This document shows, in pieces, positions 33,771 to 42,457 of a DNA stretch of 64,000 nucleotides. How positions within the stretch are numbered: the stretch's first letter is position 1; every line of letters begins with the position of its first letter. The notes below the pieces were generated by a model. It had not been told where the DNA came from. It saw only the letters and a list, made by a program, of their open reading frames with translations, and ran no database searches. The DNA is from CAWINY01 sp963837635 (lineage in GTDB: Bacteria > Acidobacteriota > Terriglobia > Terriglobales > Acidobacteriaceae): positions 310,001 through 374,000 of the forward strand of contig CAWINY010000004.1 of the NCBI GenBank assembly GCA_963837635.1, in the 5' to 3' direction. The translations under genes and the position numbers were made by a program.

Positions 33771-35501
33771 TCAGCGTGCATCAGCGTGCATCAGCGGCCG
33801 TTCCCCTTGCTGCGATTCGATGCGCACCACCGCCGCCCACTCCGCGCCGCGTCTCGCCTGATATACCAATCTTCCGCCGAGCAGTGCCGCCGCCACTTCT
33901 GGCGGCAGGTCGCGATGATAATCGAAGTATTTCTCCTGCATTTTCCGCCACCACAGCAAGGGCGCTGCCACGTCCGTAGCGGGCTCGTATTTGGTGCTGA
34001 AAAGAAGTGCGGTGTCGAAATTTGCGGAATCCTTAGCAGCGCCTCGCAACTGGGCCCCGGTGAAATTATCGATCCGCACTACCGGCATAGGCTGCTTGAC
34101 ATAGCCTAACCAGGGCCGCGTGAGTTCGTCGGTAGCGGGCCAGGAGGTGAGGATTCGAGCCTCTGGATAGTGCTCCACAAGGAAATCGGCTGTCTGCTTG
34201 TGCGCTTTTACGAAATCGACGTAGGTGAGATTGTCCTCCGGCGCAATGCGGTAAAGCGGCTGCAGGAACAGGGCGGAAATAAAGGTTGCGGCGCTCAAGA
34301 CGACAATCCATGGCCACCAGGAAATGCGCCGCCGCAGCGTCGAGACGCAGAGCAGGATCACCAGGGGATACACCGGCAACAGATAGCGTGCCAGCACCGC
34401 CCCGCCGACCGCCGCCAGCATCAGCAGGTAGGCCGCGATCACGCTGAGAAACACTCCCTGGACCGGCAGCGATATCCGGGACCGCTCCTGGCCCTTATCG
34501 ACGGCATCGACGAGCGGTGGATTCCGCATCGCCAGGGCGGCGGCTCCGGTCAGCACAAACAGATTGAGATAGCCGAACGCTTGCCACAGTCGTTCGATTA
34601 GCGCCAGTGCGAAGCGGAGCGGGGTAAGCGTGGCGCCGACGTTGTAGCGAAAATATTCCGGGTTGCCGAAGAAAAATCCGGTCCGCGCAAAGTGATAGAC
34701 CAACCATGCCACGAGTGGCAGGAATGCCAGCAGCATCGCCGCTCCACGGCGGCGACCGGAGAGCGTAGGAAGGTGCCCCACATCTGCCCGATATTGGCAG
34801 ATGTGGGTATCGTCCGGCTGGACGCTTGCGATCGAGGGCCGAATCAGCTCCCAGGCGCAAATCGCCATGGGCGCGACCATCGCAGTTTCTTTCGCCAAGC
34901 CTGCCAAGGCGAACCATAGGACAGAAGAGTTCAATTTCTGATTTCTGATTTCTGATTTCTGATTTTTCGCATCTGCCTGTAAATCAGAAATCGGAAATCG
35001 TAAATCGGAAATTGAACAAGGCGATCTCACTGAAGCTTGGAGCGGAACGTAGGCTGCCAGGCCCCAAAGTGTGAATGCCGCCGCCATCATGTCCAGGTGC
35101 GCCAGGGAACTCTGAGCAAAGAAGACCGGGAATAGCGCGGTCAAGAGCATGGTCGCGGCAGCGACTTGGAGATTGGCCACCCGCCGGGCGAGGGTAAAGA
35201 CTCCCAGCAGCGCAAAGGCCGACACCAGCAGCATCGCGGTGCGCGTGACCGCCGCGCTGTAGGCGGAAAGTTTCCACCAAGCCGCCAGCCAGATCATCAA
35301 CAGCGGGGGATGGGCGTTAGACAGGGTGGAGTGCGGAATCAGGTCTCCGGTGAGCAACAGGTCGCGGGCCGCGGGGATGTAGTATCCGGCTTCATCCCAG
35401 AAATACGGCAGCCGGAGCCATGGGGCATGGAGAAGAAACAAAGCCGAGAAGATCAACGCGTAGAGCAACGGAGCCGGCAACCTTGCAGGCGCGGTTTTCA
35501 A
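33771..35501 (-). CDS. GT39-like (ArnT-type) membrane glycosyltransferase with repeat insertions
   Basis: 576 residues, about ten to twelve membrane helices. The first loop has LPYFWDEAGYYIPAARDLLL (the Asp-Glu pair of GT39/GT83 enzymes) and NAHPPLLMIWLAAWW. Such enzymes transfer a sugar from a polyprenyl carrier on the periplasmic side. Two stretches do not fit: residues ~162-191 are encoded by an AAATCAGAAATC-type inverted repeat, and residues ~227-248 contain THICQYRADVG, encoded by the 36-bp palindrome at 34772-34807. Both keep the frame. The start (TTG 35501) lies in another repeat unit and is uncertain. Confidence 0.78.
   Translation of the reverse strand: MKTAPARLPAPLLYALIFSALFLLHAPWLRLPYFWDEAGYYIPAARDLLLTGDLIPHSTLSNAHPPLLMIWLAAWWKLSAYSAAVTRTAMLLVSAFALLGVFTLARRVANLQVAAATMLLTALFPVFFAQSSLAHLDMMAAAFTLWGLAAYVPLQASVRSPCSISDLRFPISDLQADAKNQKSEIRNQKLNSSVLWFALAGLAKETAMVAPMAICAWELIRPSIASVQPDDTHICQYRADVGHLPTLSGRRRGAAMLLAFLPLVAWLVYHFARTGFFFGNPEYFRYNVGATLTPLRFALALIERLWQAFGYLNLFVLTGAAALAMRNPPLVDAVDKGQERSRISLPVQGVFLSVIAAYLLMLAAVGGAVLARYLLPVYPLVILLCVSTLRRRISWWPWIVVLSAATFISALFLQPLYRIAPEDNLTYVDFVKAHKQTADFLVEHYPEARILTSWPATDELTRPWLGYVKQPMPVVRIDNFTGAQLRGAAKDSANFDTALLFSTKYEPATDVAAPLLWWRKMQEKYFDYHRDLPPEVAAALLGGRLVYQARRGAEWAAVVRIESQQGERPLMHADAR
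34772..34807. repeat. 36-bp palindromic repeat inside the GT39-like gene
   Basis: GGTGCCCCACATCTGCCC and GGCAGATGTGGG enclose GATATT. It is exactly 36 bases, hence 12 codons without frameshift, read on the minus strand as part of THICQYRADVG. Confidence 0.88.
34930..35015. repeat. Inverted CAGAAATC repeat inside the GT39-like gene
   Basis: Four TTTCTGA units on one arm and AAATCAGAAATCGGAAATCG on the other, bounded by TTCAATTTCTG and GGAAATTGAA, form an 86-base hairpin. It is read in frame as SISDLRFPISDLQ, then KNQKSEIRNQ. Confidence 0.85.
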
Positions 35502-35690
35502 TTTCCGATCGTCGAGCTCTGATTTTCGATTTCTGATGCCTGCCCCCGCCTGTCGATTGCAAACTACCGTGACATCGCTTTGCGCTTCCGCAGTCGCTTA
35601 ACCCAGAAGGTTGTTCATCCCGAGCGTCAAATGGGTCTTCTGCGCAACCAAACGAATGAACATTTGCGACCAAGGGACGCCCGTGGATTT

Positions 35691-35793
35691 GTCATTCCGA
35701 GCGCCCGGTTTTGGCGCGAGGAATCTGCAGTTTCGCCCAAGTCAGCAGAAATGCAGATTCCTCCGCTTCGCTTCGCTCAGCGTCGGAATGACA
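35691..35793. repeat. ~100-bp inverted repeat (GTCATTCCGAGCG family)
   Basis: GTCATTCCGAGCGCCCGG at the left, CGTCGGAATGACAA at the right, with inner arms GAGGAATCTGCAG and ATGCAGATTCCTC. It is the same family as 32093-32193. The right arm has a local CTTCG duplication (CGCTTCGCTTCGCTC). Confidence 0.82.
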
Positions 35794-35886
35794 ACTCCGG
35801 GTTCTAATAACATTGTGCAAACCCCAATAGCCACGGGAAATCAGAAATCGCAAATCAGAAATTAATAGAGCGGTTCGGGATGCGAT

Positions 35887-36180
35887 TCAGTGAATTGGCC
35901 CTTGCGGCATCTTGGCATCGAGCTTGATCTCGCCGAACGCGTTTTCGTACTGGATGATGTTCTGCTCCAGGATGCGAAGCAGCGCCTTGGCCTGCTGCGG
36001 ACTCAGATAGATGGCTTGAAAGTTGTGGACTTCGACATCCTCCGGACCCTGCTGTTGCAAGGTGCCGAAGACCAGTTGGAAGTCCCATACGCTGACCCGG
36101 ACCTGGACGCTGTTCGAATAGCCCTCGCGATAATCGGGGCCGTTGATGATGTGTACGGTTGGTTCGTTGGCCACGGACAT
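35887..36180 (-). CDS. DUF3467-type protein
   Basis: 97 residues from ATG 36180, chosen over ATG 36288 because AAAGAGGGGG lies directly upstream and the extra N-terminus is an arginine-rich stretch. It shows YSNSVQVRVSVWDFQLVFGT and AIYLSPQQAKALLRILEQNI, matching the DUF3467 family of small proteins related to the TonB-box-free 'host-associated' SpoVG-sized group only by size. The function is unknown. Confidence 0.72.
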   Translation of the reverse strand: MSVANEPTVHIINGPDYREGYSNSVQVRVSVWDFQLVFGTLQQQGPEDVEVHNFQAIYLSPQQAKALLRILEQNIIQYENAFGEIKLDAKMPQGPIH

Positions 36181-37113
36181 ACCCCCTCTTTCCTGACTGC
36201 ACATTCTCCACAAAAGTCCACCACGAGGCGCCCTTCGACTTCGCTTCCGTGCTCTATGCCCCGGTGTCGCGGTGGTAGGTTTTAGCATTCATTTGGAGCT
36301 GCCGATAGTTTCTCATGCCAAACCCACCCTGGCCAAAAGCGGGCCTGTCCTGAACTGGTAGAAGGGATGGGCACCGGCAAAGAAAGTTCACCGCAGAGGG
36401 TGCCGAGGTGAGCGCAAATGTCGCGGAGGAAAATAGGAATCAATATTTCAATTGTTGATTGTTCATTTCTGTATTTCTTATGCTCTGTATGCTCTGTCTT
36501 GTTTTCTCGGTGTCCTCTGCGCTTACCTCGGCGTCCTCTGCGGTGAAAAGGTATTACCATACGAGCCGACGCTCCCGCTATGCCGGCGCTACAACCCTGT
36601 GGCGCTTAGGCGCGGCCTTCTCAGACTGAAACGGACCCCTGATCAAACCGATTCTCATTTCGTTACGCAGGATTACCGTTCGACCCCGTTCTGGGACTCC
36701 AAATTCCCTTATTGACAAAGGGCGTCCAAACGGTGGACGGCTCGTGTTTGCAATCATTTAGAGAGAATGGCTGACAGTTTCCGGCAGTTCGCTTTGACAA
36801 TTTCTGTCAACCTCCCTAGCATGAGCCTCGAAGGCGCGCTCGCGGTCTGGAATTTGAGCGGAATAGTAGTTTGTAACTTTAGGAAAACAATGCACATCCA
36901 TGCTGTTAGCGAAGAGTGCCTAGGAGCGCAAGGAGTTTGGCACCGCAGGTGCTCTAGGACAGGATGCTGGGCTTCCAAAGCAAAGATTTCTAGCTTCGCA
37001 AACAGAAACAAGGCCCGCCGGCACCCTTCGACTTCGCTCAGGGCAGGCGCTGGCGCCACAAAAGTTTTCCAGGCTGGGCAAAGTTCCCAGCAACGAGAGA
37101 GGAGATTTTAGAA
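36181..37113. other. Long intergenic region upstream of the pilin gene
   Basis: 933 bases without a supported gene. It contains CACCGCAGAGGGTGCCGAGG (36390-36409) and its opposite-strand partner ACCTCGGCGTCCTCTGCGGTG near 36525-36545, which form a 150-base inverted pair. It also holds TTCGACTTCGCTCAGGGCAGG at 37028-37048, a repeat shared with 46767. A plus-strand reading frame at 36767-37111 is partly made of that repeat and is not credible. Confidence 0.5.
36938..36953 (+). promoter_or_regulatory. Possible sigma-54 promoter for the pilin gene
   Basis: TGGCACCGCAGGTGCT matches the -24/-12 layout TGGCAC-N5-TTGCT with one mismatch and the correct 10-base spacing between GG and GC. It lies 160 bases before the pilin ATG. 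Pilin genes are RpoN-dependent in several bacteria. The match could be chance. Confidence 0.35.
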
Positions 37114-37605
37114 ATGCGCAAACAAAAGGGCTTCTCACTGATCGAACTGCTGATCGTCGTGGCGATCATCCTCATCATCGCCGCCATCGCTATCCCGAAC
37201 CTGATGCGGGCCAAAATGTCCGCCAACCAAGCCTCGGCGGTGGGCTCTCTCCGTACGATCGTCACCGCTGAGACCGACTACGAGAAAAACTATCAAGCTG
37301 TGGGTTATTCTGCTGCGTTGATCGATATGGCTGGCGCGTACGGCGTTGCCACCGATGCGACCCATGCTCACTTGATCGACACGCAATTAGGTTCCGGAAC
37401 GAAATCCGGCTACACGGTTACAGCTGTAGCTACAGGTGGTGCTGTCCCGACGACTGGCTTTTTTGCCAAGGCTATCCCGGTCACGGTTGGCACAACCGGC
37501 CAGCTCTCCTACTGCACCGACGAGAGCGGCGCGATTCGTTACCAGCTTACAGGGGCTGACATCGCCGATACTGCGGCCTGCGAAGCCCTGCCTGCTATCC
37601 AGTAG
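37114..37605 (+). CDS. pilA: Type IV pilin (PilA-like major pilin)
   Basis: 163 residues. The class III signal MRKQKG/FSLIELLIVVAII has the prepilin cleavage site after Gly6, Phe1 and Glu5 of the mature protein, and the long hydrophobic N-helix that packs the fibre core. The segment IPNLMRAKMSANQASAVGSL is typical of PilA/GspG-type pseudopilins. Two cysteines near the C-terminus (SYCTDES, TAACEAL) could form the D-loop disulfide. A strong terminator follows, so it is probably transcribed alone. No other pilus genes are near. Confidence 0.92.
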   Translation: MRKQKGFSLIELLIVVAIILIIAAIAIPNLMRAKMSANQASAVGSLRTIVTAETDYEKNYQAVGYSAALIDMAGAYGVATDATHAHLIDTQLGSGTKSGYTVTAVATGGAVPTTGFFAKAIPVTVGTTGQLSYCTDESGAIRYQLTGADIADTAACEALPAIQ

Positions 37606-37658
37606 TCGGGGGTTGCAGTTCAGAGGTTGGCGAAGTACCCGGGGTAGGGTACGAGCCG

Positions 37659-37698
37659 GGGAGCAGCAAACTACCATTTGCTGCTCCCTCATTTTTTG
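37659..37698 (+). terminator. Intrinsic terminator of the pilin gene
   Basis: GGGAGCAGCAAA and TTTGCTGCTCCC form a perfect 12-bp stem with a CTACCA loop, followed by TCATTTTTTG. It lies 54 bases after the stop. Confidence 0.93.
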
Positions 37699-37747
37699 TC
37701 CTCCGTTCTCCGTTTTACGTTCCCCGTTCGCTAAGCGTGACTAGTGA

Positions 37748-39604
37748 TCAGCGATCAGAGCTGGTATGCATTTGGACTCGTGCCAATTGTTCGGCTTCCG
37801 CGATCATCGCCTCCAGGCTTACGCGGATGCCTTCAGTCCAGAAGGTCTCTTCCGTGGGAGCGATGCCAAACGGCTCCAGCAGCTCGACCACGCTTTTCGT
37901 CGCGCCGGATCGAAGCAGCTCGAGATACAGCGGCTCAAACCGGCTGCCAAGCCTCGCTTGCTGGGCGTACAGGCTTTGCGTCAAGAGCTCGCCGAACGCG
38001 TAGCCGTAAACATAGAAGGGATGATGGAAATGCGAAATATACGCCCAGAGATGGGCGGTGTTTTCGTAGGTGAACACGTTGCCCTCCTCTCCGTACAGCT
38101 CTTGCGCCGTGGCCAGCCACAAGGCATCAAGCTCCTCCACGGAAAGTTTCCTGGGCTCCTTCCACTGGGCATAGGCCGCATCCATCCCGTGCATGCGGCG
38201 TTCGAAATTCGAAAATCCGATCTGCCGCACGACGGTGTTCAGCATGCCTTCGATTTTCTGGGTGATGAGCGCCAGGAGCGCGCTGCTGTCTCCCTTTTCC
38301 GCGAGATTCTTTCGCAGGAAATTGAAGGTCGTCATCTCGCCGAAGACGGAAGCTGTTTCGCAGTAGGCGATCGGCGGATGGAACATGAGCGGCCCTTGCG
38401 CCTCGCCCGCCAGAATGCCGTGAACCCCGTGGCCGAGCTCGTGCGCGAGCGTCATGACGTCGTGATTGGAGCCGAGGTAATTCAAGAACGTGAACGATTG
38501 CGGACGGTTTCCCGGCAGCACGAAGGAAGAATTGAACGCCCCGCCGCGTTTGCCTTTGGTCGCGGGCGCGTCGATGCGCCGGGTTGAGATGAAATCCCGG
38601 ATGATACCCGTGAGCGTGGGGCTGAAACTTTCGTAGGCCGCGAAGACGGCGCCCATGGCTTTGTCGAAAGGCACCACGGTGGTGTCGGCGAACGGCAACG
38701 GCGCGTTGCGGTCGCTCCACCGGAGCGTTTTCAGGCCCAGCAAGTCGGCCTTCAGGCGATAGTAGCGGCGGGCGAGCGGTCCGCCGACATGCTTAACGGC
38801 ATTGTGCAGCGCGTCCACCACCGCATCGGGAATGCGGTTGTCCTTGTTACGCGCCTCCATGGGGTGGCGATAATTGCGCTCCTTCTGCTCCACCGCTCCT
38901 TTGCCCACGATGACATAGAGCGTCTGCGCCGAATACTTGGCGAAATACCCTCCCAGACCGTCATTGATGAGCTTCTGAACTTCCGCGCGCTCGCCGGCGT
39001 CCTTCGATCGCGTGAGGATGTCGAGCATCTCGGGGAGGTTCTTGCTCTCGCCTTGATGGTCGAATCGGAGATCCGCCTCGCACTCGTCAAAAAACTCGTC
39101 CCATGCGCCCGGGCCGAACGGAGAACGCTTGGTCAGCGCCGCTTCTACAGATTCGCTCAACAGGTGCGGTTTAAAAACCCGCTGATGCTCGATCCACGGA
39201 CGGTGCCGCTTTGCAACTGTATCGCTTGCGTACCATCGCTCAAGCACCGCAGGGTCGAGAGCCACCAGCTCCAATTCGAAGAACGTCAGATACTCGCCCT
39301 GGAGCTGGCTCATGGTGTTTTGCGCTTCGGCTACCTTCGTCTTCACCGCCTCATTGGTTACATCCAAGCTCTGCAGGAGGGAAAGGTAGACCATGATCTT
39401 TCCCCCAAGCATCTCCAGTTCCGCGTAATCGGCAATCGCCCGGCCCAGCGTGTCGGCGAGCTTTCCTTTATGGTTCGCACGGAACGCCTTCGCCTGTTTC
39501 GCGAACTGTGCAAGATCCAGGTCGATTTGGGGGTCGTCAATGCCGGAGTACAGGGAAGTCAGGTCCCAGCGGACGTTGTCGTGAGCGAGATTATCGATAG
39601 GCAT
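37748..39604 (-). CDS. pepF: Oligoendopeptidase F (M3 family)
   Basis: 618 residues from ATG 39604 (MPIDNLAHDNVRWDLTSLYS); ATG 39670 would add 22 unconserved residues. The zinc site is TLAHELGHGVHG (HExxH, about residue 405) with the third ligand Glu in PIAYCETASVFGEM about 27 residues on. The C-terminal ANTAHLWAYISHFHHPFYVY and YAFGELLTQSLYAQ are typical of PepF. It is a cytosolic metallopeptidase that cleaves short peptides. It stands alone, convergent with the pilin gene. Confidence 0.94.
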   Translation of the reverse strand: MPIDNLAHDNVRWDLTSLYSGIDDPQIDLDLAQFAKQAKAFRANHKGKLADTLGRAIADYAELEMLGGKIMVYLSLLQSLDVTNEAVKTKVAEAQNTMSQLQGEYLTFFELELVALDPAVLERWYASDTVAKRHRPWIEHQRVFKPHLLSESVEAALTKRSPFGPGAWDEFFDECEADLRFDHQGESKNLPEMLDILTRSKDAGERAEVQKLINDGLGGYFAKYSAQTLYVIVGKGAVEQKERNYRHPMEARNKDNRIPDAVVDALHNAVKHVGGPLARRYYRLKADLLGLKTLRWSDRNAPLPFADTTVVPFDKAMGAVFAAYESFSPTLTGIIRDFISTRRIDAPATKGKRGGAFNSSFVLPGNRPQSFTFLNYLGSNHDVMTLAHELGHGVHGILAGEAQGPLMFHPPIAYCETASVFGEMTTFNFLRKNLAEKGDSSALLALITQKIEGMLNTVVRQIGFSNFERRMHGMDAAYAQWKEPRKLSVEELDALWLATAQELYGEEGNVFTYENTAHLWAYISHFHHPFYVYGYAFGELLTQSLYAQQARLGSRFEPLYLELLRSGATKSVVELLEPFGIAPTEETFWTEGIRVSLEAMIAEAEQLARVQMHTSSDR

Positions 39605-39660
39605 ATTGGTATGGCTGCGGACTCGGAATGCCAAACCTGCCGATTCTAACAAAGCAGGAA

Positions 39661-39790
39661 CATCCGCCACAGAGACACAGAGGCACAGAGAAAAACAGGT
39701 TCCTTCGCTCGGCTCAGGACAGGCTCTTCGCTCCGGTCAGGATGACAATTCTTTCTTTTCTCTGTGGCTCGGTGTCTCTGTGGCAGATGT
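39661..39790. repeat. Composite repeat: CACAGAGAC arms around a TCCTGAGCG-type element
   Basis: CCACAGAGACACAGAGGCAC (39667-39686) and its complement near 39760-39786 (TCGGTGTCTCTGTGGCA) bracket TTCCTTCGCTCGGCTCAGGA and CTCCGGTCAGGATGACAA. The nesting of one repeat family inside the arms of another is clear. Confidence 0.75.
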
Positions 39791-39821
39791 TTGCGACCTG
39801 CTCCCTGACACCTGACACCTG

Positions 39822-40979
39822 TTACCCCACCGTCCTTTTCAACTGCCCGCACGCGGCGTAGATGTCACGCCCGCGGGGACGGCGGATGTAGGCGGGAATG
39901 CCGGCCGCGACCAGCACTTGTTGAAAGGCGAGGATGCGCTCCGGCTCCGGGCTGGTGAAGGGGATCTCCGGGCCGGGGTTGAAGGCGATCAGGTTGACCT
40001 TGGCGCGCAGGCCGCGCACTAGTTGGACCAGTTCGCGCGCATTCTGCGGCGCGTCGTTGACATCCTTGAGCAGAACGTATTCGAAGGTCAGGCGTTCGCG
40101 CGGGCGGAGAGGGAACTCGCGCGCCGCCGTCATCAGAGCCGCGAGGTTCCATTTGCGGTTGATGGGCATCATCCGCTGGCGGACCTCGTCATTGGAAGCG
40201 TTCAGCGAAATCGCCAACCGGGGCCGCACGGATTCCTGGCCGAAGTCGCGGATGCGCGGGAGGATGCCGGCGGTCGAGACGGTCATGCGGGACTCGCCAA
40301 TGCCGACGCCCTCGACCAGCAGGCGCACCGCTTTCATGAAATTGCTGTAATTCAAGAAGGGCTCGCCCATGCCCATGAAGACCAGGTTGATCCGCCCCAG
40401 CAAGCGCAACTGCGGCGCTTGCTGGGGGCCCCGGCGGTCGCTCTCGGGCGACGTCCGATGGTCGCGCAGCACGGCAAGGATCTGGCCTACGATTTCCCCA
40501 GCGGTCAGGTGGCGTTTCAGCCCGAGCAGCGCGGTCATGCAGAATTGGCAATCGACGGCGCAACCCACCTGGCTCGAGACGCAGATGGTCGCCCGCTCAA
40601 AGCCGGGGGACCGACTCTCGTCTGCAGTGGTCACGGACTGGCCACTGCTGTCTTCGCCTGCGTTGCCGCCGTCGCCTTCCGGCATCCAGACCGCCTCGAC
40701 ACTCTGACCGTCGGCCAGTCCGATCAGGTAACGGATGGTCCCATCGGCCGAGGTGAACTTCTTCTCGATCCGCGGAAACTCGAGGGAGTAAGCCTCGCCG
40801 AGGGCGTGGCGGAACTCCAGCGGCAGGTTGGTGATATCCTCGACCGAGGTCTGCTGTTGCCGGTATAGTGCCTCGAAGAGCTGCCGCCCCCGGTACGAAG
40901 GCTGCCCGGAGCCCTGGGCAAGGTCCGTAAGTTCTTGCAAATCAAGGCCTAATAGTTCGAATTGGGAGGTCGGTGGCAT
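39822..40979 (-). CDS. rlmN: 23S rRNA (adenine-2503-C2)-methyltransferase, with two insertions
   Basis: 385 residues, longer than the usual ~350. The radical SAM cluster site is CVSSQVGCAVDCQFC (Cys140, 144, 147). It also has INLVFMGMGEPFLNY, VSTAGILPRIRDFG and NLIAFNPGPEIPF; near the C-terminus a Cys (IYAACGQL) is the expected methyl-carrying residue. It methylates A2503 of 23S rRNA and A37 of some tRNAs. Two insertions interrupt conserved blocks: ~103-127 contains the GTGGTCA/GGCCAC element at 40625, and ~175-195 contains the 13-bp palindrome at 40395. The catalytic motifs are intact, so the enzyme is probably active. Confidence 0.93.
   Translation of the reverse strand: MPPTSQFELLGLDLQELTDLAQGSGQPSYRGRQLFEALYRQQQTSVEDITNLPLEFRHALGEAYSLEFPRIEKKFTSADGTIRYLIGLADGQSVEAVWMPEGDGGNAGEDSSGQSVTTADESRSPGFERATICVSSQVGCAVDCQFCMTALLGLKRHLTAGEIVGQILAVLRDHRTSPESDRRGPQQAPQLRLLGRINLVFMGMGEPFLNYSNFMKAVRLLVEGVGIGESRMTVSTAGILPRIRDFGQESVRPRLAISLNASNDEVRQRMMPINRKWNLAALMTAAREFPLRPRERLTFEYVLLKDVNDAPQNARELVQLVRGLRAKVNLIAFNPGPEIPFTSPEPERILAFQQVLVAAGIPAYIRRPRGRDIYAACGQLKRTVG
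40395..40427. repeat. 13-bp-stem palindrome inside rlmN
   Basis: CCCCAGCAAGCGC and GCGCTTGCTGGGG are perfect complements around AACTGCG. A near-identical element, reversed, lies inside treZ at 62024-62053. It is read in frame as GPQQAPQLRLLG. Confidence 0.88.
40625..40647. repeat. CAGTGGTCA/GGCCACTG palindrome inside rlmN
   Basis: CAGTGGTCACGG followed by ACTGGCCACTG. The same unit type recurs outside genes at 41036-41072, 42458-42488 and 44283-44366. Confidence 0.7.
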
Positions 40980-41035
40980 GCATCCAATTAGCTGTTTACC
41001 AGTTTAGATTCATCTCGGCGCGATAGGAAGCTCGG

Positions 41036-41072
41036 CAGTGGCCACTACTCGGGCCACTGACCACTGGCCAAT
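41036..41072. repeat. GTGGCCACT/CCACTGGCC repeat
   Basis: CAGTGGCCACTACTCG, then GGCCACTGACCACTGGCCA. It fills the gap between divergent rlmN and the M16 protease gene, ending about 13 bases before its ribosome site. Confidence 0.7.
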
Positions 41073-41089
41073 AGGGAGAGGAAGCGATC

Positions 41090-42367
41090 ATGGTGGAAGA
41101 GGCACGCTATATCCATCGGACTGTCCTGCCCAACGGCCTGACCGTCCTGACCGAGCAAATGTCTCACCTGCGATCCGTCTCGGTCGGCATCTGGGTGAAG
41201 AGCGGCTCGCGCCATGAGGATGCCGAGTTCAACGGGATCACTCATTTCATTGAGCACATGGTCTTCAAGGGCACGCGCACCCGCAGCGCGGAGGCCATCG
41301 CCCGCCAAGTGGACTCGATTGGCGGCAACATGGATGCCTTCACCGCCAAAGAGTGCATTTGCTTCAACGTGAAGGTCCTGGACGAGCACCTGCCCATCGC
41401 CATGGACGTGCTCAGCGACCTGGTGCTCAACCCCGTCTTCGAACTCAAGGACATCACCCGCGAGCGCGGCGTGATCCTGGAAGAGATAAAGATGGACGAG
41501 GACAGTCCGGACTACCTGGTGCATGAAATTTTCACCCAGAATTTCTGGAAGGATCATCCGCTGGGCAAGCCGATCCTGGGCACCAAGGACACCGTCCGCC
41601 GCTTCGAGCAGCAGGTGGTCTTCGATTACTGGACCAAGCGCTTTTATCCCGGCAACCTGATGATTGCCGCCGCCGGCAACCTGGACCATGAGCGCTTCGT
41701 CGAGCTGGTTTCGCAGCACTTTCAGCATCTGGCCCCATACAAGAACGGTTTTCCGCAGTCTGTGCCTAAAACCATCTCGCGTATCGTGATGCGCAATAAG
41801 AAAGCGCTGGAGCAGGTGCAGATCTGCATCGGCGTGCCCTCGCACTCCATCTCGCACGAGAAGCGCTATGCGTCGTACATCCTGAACACCGTGCTGGGCG
41901 GCGGCATGAGTTCGCGCCTGTTCCAGAACATCCGCGAGCGGCAAGGGCTGGCCTACGCTATTTACAGCGAGTTGAACCCGTACAGCGACACGGGCTGCTT
42001 CTCGGTCTATGCCGGCTGCGGGCGCGAGAGCGTCACCACGCTGGTCCAATCGGTGGTCGCCGAATTCCGCAACCTGAAGACCGCGGCTATCCCGGAAGAG
42101 GAGATCCGTCGGGCCAAGGACCAGCTCAAGGGCAGCTTGATGCTGAGCCTGGAATCCTCGACCGCCCGCATGTCGAACCTGGCGCGGCAGGAAATGTACT
42201 TCGACCACTTCAGCACCTTGGACGAGATTATCGAGCGCATCGAGGCCGTCTCTGCCGATCACCTGATTGAACTGGCCAACGAGTATTTCCAGACCCCAGC
42301 CATTGCCGTCACCGTGCTCGGCAATTTGAACGGGCTCAAGATTCAACGCGAACTGCTGGGGTGTTGA
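41090..42367 (+). CDS. M16-family zinc peptidase (processing-peptidase-like)
   Basis: 425 residues. The inverted zinc motif is GITHFIEHMVFKGT (HxxEH, about residues 49-53), with the downstream ligand Glu in DAFTAKECICFNVK. The C-terminal half has the matching inactive domain with GGGMSSRLFQNIRERQGLAY, the R/Y pair typical of M16B. This small, soluble type occurs in many bacteria and resembles mitochondrial processing peptidase beta. AGAGGAAG precedes the ATG. The GNAT gene follows after 123 bases. Confidence 0.92.
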   Translation: MVEEARYIHRTVLPNGLTVLTEQMSHLRSVSVGIWVKSGSRHEDAEFNGITHFIEHMVFKGTRTRSAEAIARQVDSIGGNMDAFTAKECICFNVKVLDEHLPIAMDVLSDLVLNPVFELKDITRERGVILEEIKMDEDSPDYLVHEIFTQNFWKDHPLGKPILGTKDTVRRFEQQVVFDYWTKRFYPGNLMIAAAGNLDHERFVELVSQHFQHLAPYKNGFPQSVPKTISRIVMRNKKALEQVQICIGVPSHSISHEKRYASYILNTVLGGGMSSRLFQNIRERQGLAYAIYSELNPYSDTGCFSVYAGCGRESVTTLVQSVVAEFRNLKTAAIPEEEIRRAKDQLKGSLMLSLESSTARMSNLARQEMYFDHFSTLDEIIERIEAVSADHLIELANEYFQTPAIAVTVLGNLNGLKIQRELLGC

Positions 42368-42457
42368 CGTCGGTGGCCAGTGGTGGGTGCAGTTGAGGCC
42401 GTTGCGTGTCGTCCCTACGGGACTTATTCCCAGGTGCAAGGCTCTAACTCCCAATCC

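Noticed and set aside
36767..37111. A 114-codon frame directly upstream of the pilin gene
   Set aside because: Its second half is the translated TTCGACTTCGCTCAGGGC repeat, there is no ribosome site, and it resembles no protein.
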